DNA of 64,000 nucleotides from an uncultured Bacteroides sp. (GTDB lineage Bacteria; Bacteroidota; Bacteroidia; Bacteroidales; Bacteroidaceae): NCBI GenBank assembly GCA_947646015.1, contig CANSEY010000016.1, positions 28,797 to 92,796 of the forward strand, read 5' to 3'. Shown piece by piece: positions 19,964 to 29,464 of this stretch (position 1 is its first letter; each line of letters starts with the position of its first letter). The notes under the pieces were generated by a model. It saw only the letters and a program-made list of their open reading frames with translations, ran no database searches and was not told where the DNA came from. The position numbers and the translations under genes were made by a program.

Positions 19964-21616
19964 CTATCCCAGAAGGCTTAAGAATAATTCTTTATTAGCT
20001 GTTTCCGTAGATTTAATACGTGATTTGAGCCGTGACTTGCGAGCGTATACATTAGCCACCGTATCCTTCATGAATAAGCTAATTACTTGCGGTGAAAATC
20101 CTACAAAAATATAGCATAATAACCTGGTGTCGGAAGCTTTCATAGTTGGAAAATCTTCCTTGAGCTTGTACATGGCATTGTCATGACAAGTGTTTACGAT
20201 TTTTTCCAGTTCTTGCAGTATGCCATTGTTTTCTGCAAAATCTGTAATTATCTGCTTTACTTCATTAAATATGACTGACTGTTGCGATGTTGTATTTTCA
20301 CGTTCATAGTAGGTCTTTCCAAGTTTATCGACAATGTCAAAGCGTGAAGCAGCCAATCCTCTTAAATAACTTTCCGTAGTCTGCTGTTTTTTCACGCGTT
20401 CAGTAAGAGCCTTGTACTCGGAATTGGCTTTCTCTGTCAATAACAAATAATGGTTGGTACGATCACGTTGCATGCGTAAACGTTGGCGGACGATATACCA
20501 GGCAATTCCAATAATAAAAAAGGTAGCGGCTGCTATAGCTATTTCCCAGACAGTCCGGTTTTTCATTCTGTATTGGGCGAATTTTGTTCGCTCTTTAAAA
20601 TAGTCCCGCTCGACCATACCGGCGGAGAATTGCATGTTTGAGCGCATTATTGAATCGTTCAAGTAGATATAGCGATGTACATTGTCCGTTGCTTTTTCAA
20701 AATTTTTAGCCTGCGCTTCGATATGGTATGCAGTGTATTGTAGTTCTGCCATGTCGCAAATATCAGTAGTGTGCGCCTTTGCAAGCTCCAGATAATACCG
20801 TGCACTGTCTATATGATTCTTCAAAAGACTTACATCTGTCAATGTGTGATATCCATATACCGTATCCTGTCGGGCGGAAAGTTCGATTCGCTGTAACAGG
20901 TCATTGGATATATGCCGTTTGGATATCACATATAGTGATGCAAGATTAGTAAGGCTGACTTCTATCAGATTACTGTTATTATGTTCATCGGCCAAGTCAA
21001 GAGCCGCCGAATACAGCCTTATTGCTTTTTCTATATCTTTTGAGTGAAAAGTAGCGGCTGCCATGTCAAGGGTTGCCTTTGTCTCCTCCTGGATATCACC
21101 CGATTGGCGGAAATTATTTCTGGCTTCGTGGAAATAATGATATGCCCGGCTGTAGTTCATTTGTTTATAATATACTTCACCGATCTGTCTGTATAAAAGC
21201 CCTTTGTAATAAGATTCATCGGTATCTGTCAGTTTCTTTTCTATTTTGAGAAAAAGACGTAATGCTCCCGGTTTATCACCTGTGCGTAATTTAATTCTTC
21301 CCCAATAATATAGAGTTTTACACTGGTGACGTAAATCTTTGGGGTAATGTTTATAATATTGCCAAGCCTGGCGGATCAATGAATCGTCAGTAACTTTCAT
21401 TTGTTTTTTTTCCAAAGCTTCGGAATAGAGCAATGCATATCTGGCCTGTTCAGCCCGGTTGCCTTCTGGTTTGAGTTTTTGTAGTATTGCTAATGCACTA
21501 TCCGGGTTGTTCTGCATTAGCTTTTCAGCCTCACTAAGGCGAGGGGTCTGTTCCCTGTTATAACAACCTGTAAAATAGAGAATAGCTGATAGTCCAATTA
21601 TAATTTTATATTTCAT
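19964..21616 (-). CDS. TPR lipoprotein/transmembrane regulator with C-terminal HTH (copy 1)
   Basis: The 550-residue product starts MKYKIIIGLSAILYFTGCYN (lipobox FTGC). About 320 residues of tetratricopeptide repeats follow, with units such as NPDSALAILQKLKPEGNRAE and ALRLFLKIEKKLTD...GLLYRQIGEVYYKQMNYSRA. A membrane helix (VWEIAIAAATFFIIGIAWYI, about 383-402), a coiled coil, and a C-terminal segment SDTRLLCYIFVGFSPQVISL...YARKSRLKSRIKS resembling a LuxR-like helix-turn-helix complete it. In Bacteroidales such membrane TPR regulators often neighbour fimbrial operons. The frame is open upstream to 21757, but ATG 21616 matches copy 2 exactly. It is nearly identical to 34668-36320, differing mainly in the last 60 codons. 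The target is inferred only from position next to the fimbrial operon. Confidence 0.8.
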   Translation of the reverse strand: MKYKIIIGLSAILYFTGCYNREQTPRLSEAEKLMQNNPDSALAILQKLKPEGNRAEQARYALLYSEALEKKQMKVTDDSLIRQAWQYYKHYPKDLRHQCKTLYYWGRIKLRTGDKPGALRLFLKIEKKLTDTDESYYKGLLYRQIGEVYYKQMNYSRAYHYFHEARNNFRQSGDIQEETKATLDMAAATFHSKDIEKAIRLYSAALDLADEHNNSNLIEVSLTNLASLYVISKRHISNDLLQRIELSARQDTVYGYHTLTDVSLLKNHIDSARYYLELAKAHTTDICDMAELQYTAYHIEAQAKNFEKATDNVHRYIYLNDSIMRSNMQFSAGMVERDYFKERTKFAQYRMKNRTVWEIAIAAATFFIIGIAWYIVRQRLRMQRDRTNHYLLLTEKANSEYKALTERVKKQQTTESYLRGLAASRFDIVDKLGKTYYERENTTSQQSVIFNEVKQIITDFAENNGILQELEKIVNTCHDNAMYKLKEDFPTMKASDTRLLCYIFVGFSPQVISLFMKDTVANVYARKSRLKSRIKSTETANKELFLSLLG

Positions 21617-21627
21617 ATTGCGAATAT
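19988..21627 (-). repeat. 1.64-kb direct repeat, copy 1
   Basis: This segment aligns without gaps to 34692-36331 (constant offset 14704). From about 20160 to 21609 I see essentially no differences. The last 170 bp at the 3' gene end carry about a dozen or more substitutions, and similarity ends 11 bp beyond the start codon. Confidence 0.9.
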
Positions 21628-21852
21628 TAGGAGTAACAAACACATTTCGATGCGGAAAGCTTTTATTAGAAGAAATATAATTATTATTACATTCTTTGTA
21701 TCTCAACAGAAACCATAAATACTTTTTTTGCATGATTCCCTGCATGATAGTTCTCAATTCCTATATATACCATTTCCAAAAACAGACAATAACCAAAAAG
21801 TTATAAAATATGCAGGCTTGGGAGTTTAGTATTCTTCATCTTATTATCAACT

Positions 21853-23040
21853 TTAATTATGCGCTGCTTTATACCATAATGTATTTTCTTTCAGCACAGT
21901 CATAGGATTGTCACTCGGATCGGATGTTGTTATACCGGAAAATGTATTGATAGGAATAATACCTTTGGCCATAGTGTAGAAATTTTTTGTATGGGTTTTA
22001 TATGGAACAAGATGATTTAGCTGCTCTCTAAATTGGTTTAATAATATAGGATCGTTACAGAGTGAGGTTATATAATCTGCAAAATCATAAAATATTACAG
22101 GAGTATAACCATCTAAACGTTGGATTGTTCCCCTCAGGGATTTGTCAAAAGAATATTTACTATTGATACTTTTTATGATGGCTGCCATATTCTCCAGTTC
22201 TGAACAGTCCGTTACTGCTAATGTCCCACAAGGCATTATTTCATAGGTTGAATAAAAATTGTAAAATTCTTCACATCCCGATTGATAATCGGGATTCCCC
22301 AGTAAATATTCCCCAATAGCGGCATAAGGCATTCCGTATGCCATCATCTCACTGGTAGAACCAATCAAATATTTTGTAACATCCTTTAATTCATAGGCAA
22401 CCTCTATAGATGACATATAACAGTCATCAAATAGAATATATTCCATTTTCATGCCTGCATTAGCAATACCGGAGGCTAGAGATTTTATATCTGTTTGGTA
22501 TTCGGCGGTCAGTCCTCCAAAATAACGTGTCAATGGAACACCCTGATATTCCCAATGCATTTTCATGTGAGGTGCGGAACGCACTTTCATCTCATAAACA
22601 GGAAGCCATCCCATACCGTGACATCCTATAATCATGGTATAAACAGAAGCCGGAGCAAATGCCTTTACATCATTTAAAATTGCTGTTATCCCATCGATTG
22701 TCGTAAAAGGCGGAGACTTATATTTTTTAAGTATTTCACGTTTACATCTCCCGTGAGAAGACACAATTTCAAACATCATGGCCTCCGTACTACCGGTAGA
22801 AATAAAAACAATTACTTTCTCATTGTTCAGCCCTATTTTCGTTATACATTTTTCCAGGTCAGATATGTTATTATAAAAATAGTTCGTCAAATTTGAGGAC
22901 CATGGCAAATACATGAATAATGTTTTCCGGTTGGCTTCTATCTTTTGATTTTCCTCCTTCTCGCATGAAGAAAAAAGTAAAATTCCTCCCAATAAAAAGA
23001 TAATGCTAACCTTTACGTAGATTTTTTTCGTTGTTTTCAT
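21853..23040 (-). CDS. Clostripain-like (peptidase family C11) lipoprotein
   Basis: The 395-residue product starts MKTTKKIYVKVSIIFLLGGI and has lipobox LLFSSCEKEE. The family signature is present: RKTLFMYLPWSSNL at the start of the caspase-like fold, the catalytic His in YTMIIGCHGMGW, and the catalytic Cys in MEYILFDDCYMSSIEVAYEL, followed by GSTSEMMAYGMPY. C11 enzymes are clan CD cysteine peptidases that cut after Arg or Lys; the lipoprotein signal predicts an envelope location. The frame is open to 23091, but ATG 23040 directly precedes the signal peptide. It is convergent in position with the TonB receptor operon and could process surface proteins, but no functional link is shown. Confidence 0.82.
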   Translation of the reverse strand: MKTTKKIYVKVSIIFLLGGILLFSSCEKEENQKIEANRKTLFMYLPWSSNLTNYFYNNISDLEKCITKIGLNNEKVIVFISTGSTEAMMFEIVSSHGRCKREILKKYKSPPFTTIDGITAILNDVKAFAPASVYTMIIGCHGMGWLPVYEMKVRSAPHMKMHWEYQGVPLTRYFGGLTAEYQTDIKSLASGIANAGMKMEYILFDDCYMSSIEVAYELKDVTKYLIGSTSEMMAYGMPYAAIGEYLLGNPDYQSGCEEFYNFYSTYEIMPCGTLAVTDCSELENMAAIIKSINSKYSFDKSLRGTIQRLDGYTPVIFYDFADYITSLCNDPILLNQFREQLNHLVPYKTHTKNFYTMAKGIIPINTFSGITTSDPSDNPMTVLKENTLWYKAAHN

Positions 23041-23091
23041 CCTGCAAATTGTCCAATAACTCATTATTACTTTTTTATTATAGCCTTCCAT

Positions 23092-23360
23092 TGTAAAATC
23101 TCTATTTTATCTTAAATGTGAATTGTAAATAACCATTTCCTGATATTCATAGAATCAAATCCTCTTATAATCTTACAATATTATGACTCATTATCTCACA
23201 ATATATTGAATATTCTAATAAACAGCATGAATTTAATCGTTTATAACACGAGATGATTTTCTTTTCAATGCCCTATGGCAGTTCTCATTGGAGGCACTGC
23301 CGAATGGCACTTGTTTCCGTTTCATTCTTGCAAAAAAAGATGAAACGGTTTAACAGGAAC
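23092..23360. other. Intergenic region downstream of the lipoprotein operon
   Basis: AT-rich up to about 23240, then mixed composition. No gene is supported. A short inverted motif (GTTTCATTCTTGC...GATGAAAC near 23325-23345) may form a weak hairpin. Confidence 0.4.
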
Positions 23361-23407
23361 AACTGCCTGTTGAAACAATACCGGCACCAATGTCACAACA
23401 GGCAGTT
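23361..23407 (-). terminator. Hairpin 33 nt past the lipoprotein gene
   Basis: AACTGCCTGTTG at 23361-23372 and CAACAGGCAGTT at 23396-23407 form a perfect 12-bp stem with a 23-nt loop just downstream of the stop at 23440. There is no long T run on the minus strand, so it may be a processing or stability hairpin rather than a classic terminator. Confidence 0.55.
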
Positions 23408-23439
23408 TTATGGTTACTTATGGCAGTCCAAACCGATTT

Positions 23440-24456
23440 TCAAAGCCAAATCGCTCCGGCTTCCACATCCCCTGACTTATAAGTGTAAATTATAAACTCT
23501 TCAAGCGCTTCTTTCCATGTAAGATTGAAGGTTCCCATAATTGAATGTATGGCACGATTACTTTTTTCATCAAGCCCGTCTTCTTCCACCCCTTCGGGGT
23601 TCGTGTCTTCGTCTACCCCCACAGTCTCTTCACGGCTCCAGAACACCACTACCGGAATGTTTAGGTTGATATCCCATGTACCACGCTGGATCAATATTCC
23701 GGAAGGTTTATAGAACGGATCAAAAGTACCTGTTTCCGGATTGGCCTTGGATTTGTAGCCGTGATAAAGACGAATTTTCAGGTCGAATTCCTTACGGTCT
23801 TTCAAAAAACGGATAACTCCTTTCAAACCTATCGGGTTACTGTCTCCTGTTATTTCAGCTTCCTTGCTATGTTTGGTCTTGTCCCAGGGGGTAGTGTCCA
23901 CATAAAGATAATCCACCAATTTCTGCGGTTCATTGTCATCGGCTTCCGGCTGACCGTCAAATGTGGGTTTTACATTTTCAGGCGTGAAGAAATGTTGATG
24001 AATATTATCCTGCCCGTTTTCTATAAACTGGCTGTTCATCAAATCTCCTTTGGCGTTATAGTAATAGATGAACATCAAATAAACGGGAGCCGGGGTGTAT
24101 TTCCCATAAGTATAGTAGTCTCCATTTTTCTGCACGTAGAACTTGCTTTGACTGCCTTCGGCAAGCCTCCAACCCTTGCCGGCTTTCAGCTCATAAGTTA
24201 TTTCCTGAATACGTTTCATGTGCTTGGCCGGAGATTCCGGATTCTGGTGAGGTCCACCGACTTTCTGTATTTCATTCCAGTCTGCATGCAGGTGACATTC
24301 CACAAGACGGATAGTCATTTTGGAAGGATCTTCATGCAATTTATTATCTGTCTCATTTTCAGGAATTACAGGATCTTTACTGCATGAATTGAACAACAAC
24401 GAAAGAGCTGTTCCTATCAGGAACATCAATGCGATTTTACATACATTTGTTTTCAT
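23440..24456 (-). CDS. Lipoprotein associated with a TonB-dependent receptor
   Basis: A 338-residue lipoprotein with start MKTNVCKIALMFLIGTALSL and lipobox LLFNSCSKD. After an acidic linker it reads MTIRLVECHLHADWNEIQKV, rich in His, and contains QDNIHQHFFTPENVKPTFDG and a beta-rich C-terminal half (FDLKIRLYHGYKSKA, GTWDINLNIPVVVFWSRE). It is 35 nt downstream of the TonB receptor gene and on the same strand, hence probably a surface or periplasmic ligand-binding partner. The many His residues and the His-rich upstream protein suggest a metal or metal complex as substrate, which is inference. I do not recognise a named family. Confidence 0.6.
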   Translation of the reverse strand: MKTNVCKIALMFLIGTALSLLFNSCSKDPVIPENETDNKLHEDPSKMTIRLVECHLHADWNEIQKVGGPHQNPESPAKHMKRIQEITYELKAGKGWRLAEGSQSKFYVQKNGDYYTYGKYTPAPVYLMFIYYYNAKGDLMNSQFIENGQDNIHQHFFTPENVKPTFDGQPEADDNEPQKLVDYLYVDTTPWDKTKHSKEAEITGDSNPIGLKGVIRFLKDRKEFDLKIRLYHGYKSKANPETGTFDPFYKPSGILIQRGTWDINLNIPVVVFWSREETVGVDEDTNPEGVEEDGLDEKSNRAIHSIMGTFNLTWKEALEEFIIYTYKSGDVEAGAIWL

Positions 24457-24491
24457 TTTTTATTTATTTGGTTAATAATAATTGTTATAAA

Positions 24492-26831
24492 TCAAAAACT
24501 CCAGTTCACTACACAACGTACATCAGATCCCATGTCATGTGCATAGTAGCGTGAACGGTTAGTGTATTCTTTATATTCTTTGTTCAAGATATTGTCTGCC
24601 GCTATCATGAATTGTAGTTTGTATCCGTATTTTACAGGACACTCAAAGCTAGCAGCGAACCCCAAGAGGTGGTATGCCGGAGGGGTATAGGGAATAAGAT
24701 CCGTATTCGAGTCAAACCGGGTCTGTTTTGCCACGAATCGATGTCTGATACTCAAACGTAATTTGGAATGCGATTTGGTTTCGTGAAGCCATGAGAGGTC
24801 ATGGCTGAAACGGGAAGAGGGGATATAAGGAAGGTAATTTCCTGTCGTCTGTTCATTTGCCCGTATAAAAGAAGCAATCAGGTGATAATCCCATGAATTT
24901 ATGGGCATGAAGTGAAAGTCAAAATCCATTCCGCGAAAGAAAGCCGGGGTCTGTTTGTATTGGAATACAGGGTATACCCCCGAAATAACAGTGATGGTTT
25001 CTTTCTTCGGTTCATCATAGATATAGCCGCTTATCCATTGCAGGTAACCGTCCATTCGGGCACTGAATACCTTATTGCTGTAACTGATGGAAGATATCCA
25101 TTTATAGCTCCTTTCGGAGTGCATGGTAGAATCTCCTTTGACAAACATTCCGGATCCGAGTTCATTTCCGTTGCTATATAATTCATACACGTGAGGAGCT
25201 CTCCAGGCCAGCCCGAAATTAGTGGTGAGCTTCCATTGGTCAGAGAAATGATGATGACCTCCCAGACTGTATGATACGTTATTGAACTTTCTTGTTCCTC
25301 CATAGAGACTTCCTGTCCAGTCATAACCACTGGCACGGGTTTCCTGTCCGTCAAAACGAATACCTGCTTCAATTCCTCCTTTACTGTAATTATACTTCCC
25401 GATACCATATATTCCCATCTGTGTCTCCGTATAGTTGGGAATAACGGGAACAATACCTGTTCCTGCCTGACTGTGATTATCAATGAACATAATTTGTCCC
25501 CCAACCTCTGTTTGCCATGAATTATAATTCAATTTCCAGCAGAGAGAGTTTTGTAATGAGTTTAAGTGCAGGGAAACAGCTGGAATGTCGGAACCCAGAC
25601 GCCGGATGCGGTTTTCCTGTCGGTCGTCCTTCTGCCAGGAACTTTGCCAGTAAAGATTTCCTGCGTTCCGCATACTGAACTTCATTTTACCAATGGCTGT
25701 CTGATGGGTAACTTTTTGATATGGGTATGCGATACTTCGCGTGAAAGGATCTGTGTACAGGGGACGTCCCAATCGGATACGTTCTGCCAGCAGATCTTCA
25801 CTTCCCATCTGGGCACTGAACATTACTCCCGTCCGGTTGTAAAAGTGACTGTAGAATCCTTCTATTCTTAAACGTCCACGGTCATAGCCGAGTAAAGCGG
25901 AGGTATGATGTTCTCTGGCTCCAGTGTTATTTAGAAGATAGTTTGCGGTGGAACGGTCTCCGGAATTTGAATATGTCCCCTGTACTCGCCAGGCAAGGTC
26001 ACGGAGAAAAGGGAAAGTGCCTTCCAACTGTCCGGTCAGCACATAACGGTGACCATTACTTCCATAAAGTATGGAAGTCTTTCCTTTCAAGGCCTTCTTC
26101 CGGAAGGGTAAGGGAGCCTGTTCCATGACAATAATTCCTCCCAAAGCTTCTGAACCATATCGTACCGCGTCAGAACCTTTTATCACCCGAATGGAAGCGT
26201 TTCCGTTCATATCCACTTCAGGAGCATGATCAACTCCCCATTGTTGGCCTGTCTGGCGGGAACCATTGTTTATGATTAATATCCGGTTGCCATACATTCC
26301 TTGGATGACAGGTTTGGCAACTGTCGTCCCCGTACTGATGGAACTTACGCCACTGACCTGTTCAAGCAGAGAGGTGAGAGAAGTTCCCAATGCGCGATTG
26401 ATTGCGAAGGAAGTAAGGTTGTTGCTTACCGTATTCCGAGTCACTCCGGAGCACTCACCGGTAATAATGACTTCTTCCAGAATTTTTATCTCCGGATAAA
26501 GATATACTGTTTGAATATTCACCTTTTTGAATGCCTCACTCAAATATATATATTGAGATTTGTAGCCCAAACTCTGTACAAGAACTGTATCCTTGGAATT
26601 TGTCTTCCAAGGGATAATGATTCTTCCTCCGGTTGAACTGGCAAGGGGTTGATTCTCCAATAAGATGTAAGCTCCTTCAATCGGACGTCCGGTTTCCTTA
26701 TCTACAACCAACAGTGTCCTATGTGTATCTGATTGCTGTCGGTATTTCTGTGCATACATCCTTGTAGGAGATATTGCACACAGCCAGACAATGAATAGAC
26801 ACACATATTGGAAATATGCATGAAATGTCAT
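24492..26831 (-). CDS. TonB-dependent outer-membrane receptor
   Basis: This 779-residue receptor has a signal peptide ending near MYAQK, a CarboxypepD-reg-like domain (LLVVDKETGRPIEGAYILLE, then VLVQSLGYKSQYIYL) and a TonB-box-like segment (ILEEVIITGE). The plug has LGTSLTSLLEQVSGVSSIST and IRVIKGSDAVRYGSEALGGI. The barrel continues to a typical C-terminus DVRCVVNWSF ending in Phe. No SusD partner is present, so it resembles metal, siderophore or cobalamin receptors rather than glycan importers. The downstream lipoprotein (23440) and upstream His-rich membrane protein (26905) suggest a metal-uptake unit. The substrate is not determined. Confidence 0.85.
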   Translation of the reverse strand: MTFHAYFQYVCLFIVWLCAISPTRMYAQKYRQQSDTHRTLLVVDKETGRPIEGAYILLENQPLASSTGGRIIIPWKTNSKDTVLVQSLGYKSQYIYLSEAFKKVNIQTVYLYPEIKILEEVIITGECSGVTRNTVSNNLTSFAINRALGTSLTSLLEQVSGVSSISTGTTVAKPVIQGMYGNRILIINNGSRQTGQQWGVDHAPEVDMNGNASIRVIKGSDAVRYGSEALGGIIVMEQAPLPFRKKALKGKTSILYGSNGHRYVLTGQLEGTFPFLRDLAWRVQGTYSNSGDRSTANYLLNNTGAREHHTSALLGYDRGRLRIEGFYSHFYNRTGVMFSAQMGSEDLLAERIRLGRPLYTDPFTRSIAYPYQKVTHQTAIGKMKFSMRNAGNLYWQSSWQKDDRQENRIRRLGSDIPAVSLHLNSLQNSLCWKLNYNSWQTEVGGQIMFIDNHSQAGTGIVPVIPNYTETQMGIYGIGKYNYSKGGIEAGIRFDGQETRASGYDWTGSLYGGTRKFNNVSYSLGGHHHFSDQWKLTTNFGLAWRAPHVYELYSNGNELGSGMFVKGDSTMHSERSYKWISSISYSNKVFSARMDGYLQWISGYIYDEPKKETITVISGVYPVFQYKQTPAFFRGMDFDFHFMPINSWDYHLIASFIRANEQTTGNYLPYIPSSRFSHDLSWLHETKSHSKLRLSIRHRFVAKQTRFDSNTDLIPYTPPAYHLLGFAASFECPVKYGYKLQFMIAADNILNKEYKEYTNRSRYYAHDMGSDVRCVVNWSF

Positions 26832-26904
26832 ACTTTACGAAAATTGTAATGAAGTTATAAATTGTTTAAGATAACCAAAGGGCACAGCATCCCTCTTTCA
26901 CATG

Positions 26905-27270
26905 TCATCTTATAATGCATGCAACCCATGAGAGGGATTGTAATAGTTGGACAGGAGGAGCGCGGAGAGACAATAGGGGAAAAGTAACAGTAATGTCCTT
27001 CTCCTTTTGGATAAGATATTCAACGGGGTTCTCTGTCTGAACGCAATTGTACTCAAAGCTCTCGGCTTCGGTAAATGAAGATAAAGTGAACAGGCAGATA
27101 GCACATTTATCGGCAGAATCATGATGGGAAGATTGTTGCTCATCATGAGATATACATAAATCTTCTTTGTGAACATGAAAGGCTTTCACAAAGAAGAAAG
27201 GCATCATAGTCAGCAACAATAAGCATGCCACTATGGCTCTGTATTTCCGCTTTTTTCTTGCATTATCCAT
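26905..27270 (-). CDS. Small His-rich membrane/periplasmic protein upstream of a TonB receptor
   Basis: A 121-residue protein starting MDNARKKRKYRAIVACLLLL, with one N-terminal membrane or signal helix. It is followed by a His/Cys-rich stretch with FHVHKEDLCISHDEQQSSHH and DSADKCAICLFTLSSF, including a CxxC. This looks like the DUF2946-like group of metal-associated periplasmic proteins. The frame is open upstream to 27336, but ATG 27270 directly precedes the basic N-terminus. It lies 73 nt before the TonB receptor gene, on the same strand, and probably belongs to that operon. Metal binding is inferred from the residues. Confidence 0.6.
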   Translation of the reverse strand: MDNARKKRKYRAIVACLLLLTMMPFFFVKAFHVHKEDLCISHDEQQSSHHDSADKCAICLFTLSSFTEAESFEYNCVQTENPVEYLIQKEKDITVTFPLLSLRAPPVQLLQSLSWVACIIR

Positions 27271-27643
27271 TAGATTGTAAAGATAGCAGATTGCATAATT
27301 GTACGCAATACCTATAAATGATGATTTTACGATCAAGTACGATTAAATATATTGTCCCGATTATTTTGATATGGGAATCAAATAAATCGACACATCGTTA
27401 CCGGCTGTATGATAACAGGCTATAATAAATCTTCCTATTTTTATTCCTGTTCATATTGGAGGGCCTGTGTAAGATGCCCCCTAAAACCAAAATGATTCTT
27501 CTCCCAGAAAATATTCAGTAATGATCTCTTGATAAGTTTTGACCGATGAGCATTATTATTTTAAAATCAAGTACTTCGATTCTCATATAATTGTTTTTAA
27601 ATTCGTTTAAAATTGAACGGTGTCCAATTGTTACGATAATACT
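27271..27643. other. Intergenic region without supported genes
   Basis: AT-rich and presumably carrying the promoter of the metal-type TonB operon on the minus strand. No exact TAnnTTTG element was found. Confidence 0.35.
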
Positions 27644-27849
27644 TCAGTTCACGTTGATATTTCGAGGACGCAAAGTACGGCTCATTCCCAAAGCATAAGA
27701 GAAAGGATTGATGTCGAAATCGCGTTCAAATGTTCCGGTTACCATATTCTTTCTTTGCGGAAGTGTACCTGGAAAGTTTTGGTTACGCCAATTTCCTTGT
27801 ACAGATATGCCAGCTTTTATCTTGTCTTCATTCCAATAGAAAGATTTTT
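27644..27849 (-). pseudogene. SusC-type receptor remnant
   Basis: The minus strand reads KSFYWNEDKIKAGISVQGNW, then NQNFPGTLPQRKNMVTGTFE and RDFDINPFSYALGMSRTLRP before a stop at 27644. RDFDINPFSYAL-x-x-SRTLRP is a hallmark of the central barrel of large SusC-like TonB receptors. No other part of the receptor is nearby, so this roughly 65-codon piece is a leftover of a deleted gene. The plus-strand ORF across the same DNA (27620-28066) is a shadow. Confidence 0.7.
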
Positions 27850-28060
27850 TTATATTTATTGGTCGAGAGAGGCTACTACTACCCTCCTGAAGTTAGTAAA
27901 CGGAATCATTTTTTACTTCCTCTTTTTTTCTTATTGTTGTGCATTAATAAATAAAGCTCTTGCAAGAAAAAAAAGGAATATTTTTGTCTTAGATATCATT
28001 GTGAATTTCAATTTAAATATAAACACAATATTGGACCGGATCAATTTGTCACAAATCATT

Positions 28061-29464
28061 TTATAACGAAGAAGGTATGTGTATGGACATATTAAAAAGA
28101 ATAGCGTCACTCGTCAATACCAAATCATTAGCACCAATCATTTGAAAAACAATATACAAAAAACGCTTTCCGCCAATCTCCTTTAATTGGGCGGAGTTAA
28201 GTTCAAATCTTACATTATCCAAATATATATCCTTTACAGAAGAAAAGAGACCATTCAAGACGTTCTTGCTCCATTTATTCTTTCCCCATTGCAATGAATC
28301 ATGATCCTTAATTACAAATTCCACATACTGTATCCATCTATCTATAGAATTGGAAAACTTATTTTTCACATCACCATAATTACTATTCTTAAGTTTATTT
28401 TTCACAAACTCATGCAAATCCGGTGTTGAGTAGGCTATCAACTCATTCTTCAATTCACTTAAGGGTTTAAAACCGGTGAATATTTTATCAAATTCTGCAA
28501 GCAACAAGCCACCATTACCCTTTGCATACATGCTTAAATGTAGTGTAAGCATGTTGCCTGTGTCGCTTTTTTCTTTCAGAGTTGTACTGATTTCCACAGC
28601 ATACGCACTTTCATCATATGAAAAAATGTGACCATTAAATAGAGATGGATTTTCATATATCCCTCTCATATACTTCTGTTTTATAAAATCTGTATTTACA
28701 GTAACCTTTCCTTCATAATATTTATTCTTGTCAAACAGAAGTGATATTCTTTTTTTAGACCTACTATTATTGTACCTAAGATAGAAAGAAAGCTGATTTT
28801 GCTCATATTTTATATCTTCAAGAACCGTCTTCTCAAGATCTTCCAGAGTAAAAAGATATTTTTCTCCCCCTACATTTATAGAATAAAAGTCCACTAACCG
28901 GCCTAAATTCTCAATTGTAAACATGTTCACTTTATGTAATCTGTAAAAGCTATCAAAATCAAGCTTTGCATAATAATCAGCATTTGCTTTCCACTCAGCT
29001 TGTGCACCATTAACCATTTGATAATCGTCAGGTTTGCTCACAAAGCCGGTAAAAGTGAATTCATTCTTAAAAGGTGAACCATTTACCGTGCCTGTAACAT
29101 ATAGCACAAATGAGCCTTTTTGATAATCTTTCCTTTTCACTACAGCCTCAGTTATTTTTATCATTTTCCCGTTTATCTGCAGCGTCTCTTTCTGTGCTTC
29201 AACAAGTCCTAACGCAACATTTATATCTCTAGACATATCAAATCTAAAATAAGCTGCAACATCCTCTTTAGCCACAGCGGGAACTGATCCGGATTGTTCA
29301 CTATGAGATTCTTCCTGTTGCCTGGGATGTCGATTCCGGGATTCAATCGGATCATTCTCACCACAAGCAACTAATAACATTATACAGACAAGAAATAATA
29401 GGCACCTTTTTATGTTAAAATTTCCTACCTTAAACAAATCACATGTCCTATCACACATAAACAT
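28061..29464 (-). CDS. Lipoprotein of unknown function, coupled to an NlpE-like gene
   Basis: The 467-residue product has an N-terminal extension, then CLLFLVCIMLLVACGENDPI with lipobox LLVAC. A Ser/Glu/Gln-rich linker follows, then a mixed alpha/beta body with DVAAYFRFDMSRDINVALGL, KGSFVLYVTGTVNGSPFKNE and FYSINVGGEKYLFTLEDLEK. It ends IVFQMIGANDLVLTSDAILF and a short tail. I do not recognise the family. Its ATG overlaps the stop of the upstream NlpE-like gene by one base (TAATG), so the two are translationally coupled; this favours the first ATG despite the long leader before the hydrophobic core. An envelope role is likely from the lipoprotein signal. Confidence 0.6.
   Translation of the reverse strand: MFMCDRTCDLFKVGNFNIKRCLLFLVCIMLLVACGENDPIESRNRHPRQQEESHSEQSGSVPAVAKEDVAAYFRFDMSRDINVALGLVEAQKETLQINGKMIKITEAVVKRKDYQKGSFVLYVTGTVNGSPFKNEFTFTGFVSKPDDYQMVNGAQAEWKANADYYAKLDFDSFYRLHKVNMFTIENLGRLVDFYSINVGGEKYLFTLEDLEKTVLEDIKYEQNQLSFYLRYNNSRSKKRISLLFDKNKYYEGKVTVNTDFIKQKYMRGIYENPSLFNGHIFSYDESAYAVEISTTLKEKSDTGNMLTLHLSMYAKGNGGLLLAEFDKIFTGFKPLSELKNELIAYSTPDLHEFVKNKLKNSNYGDVKNKFSNSIDRWIQYVEFVIKDHDSLQWGKNKWSKNVLNGLFSSVKDIYLDNVRFELNSAQLKEIGGKRFLYIVFQMIGANDLVLTSDAILFNMSIHIPSSL

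Noticed and set aside
27620-28066. 148-codon plus-strand ORF
   Set aside because: Lies across the SusC remnant on the other strand, with no sensible domain or start context.
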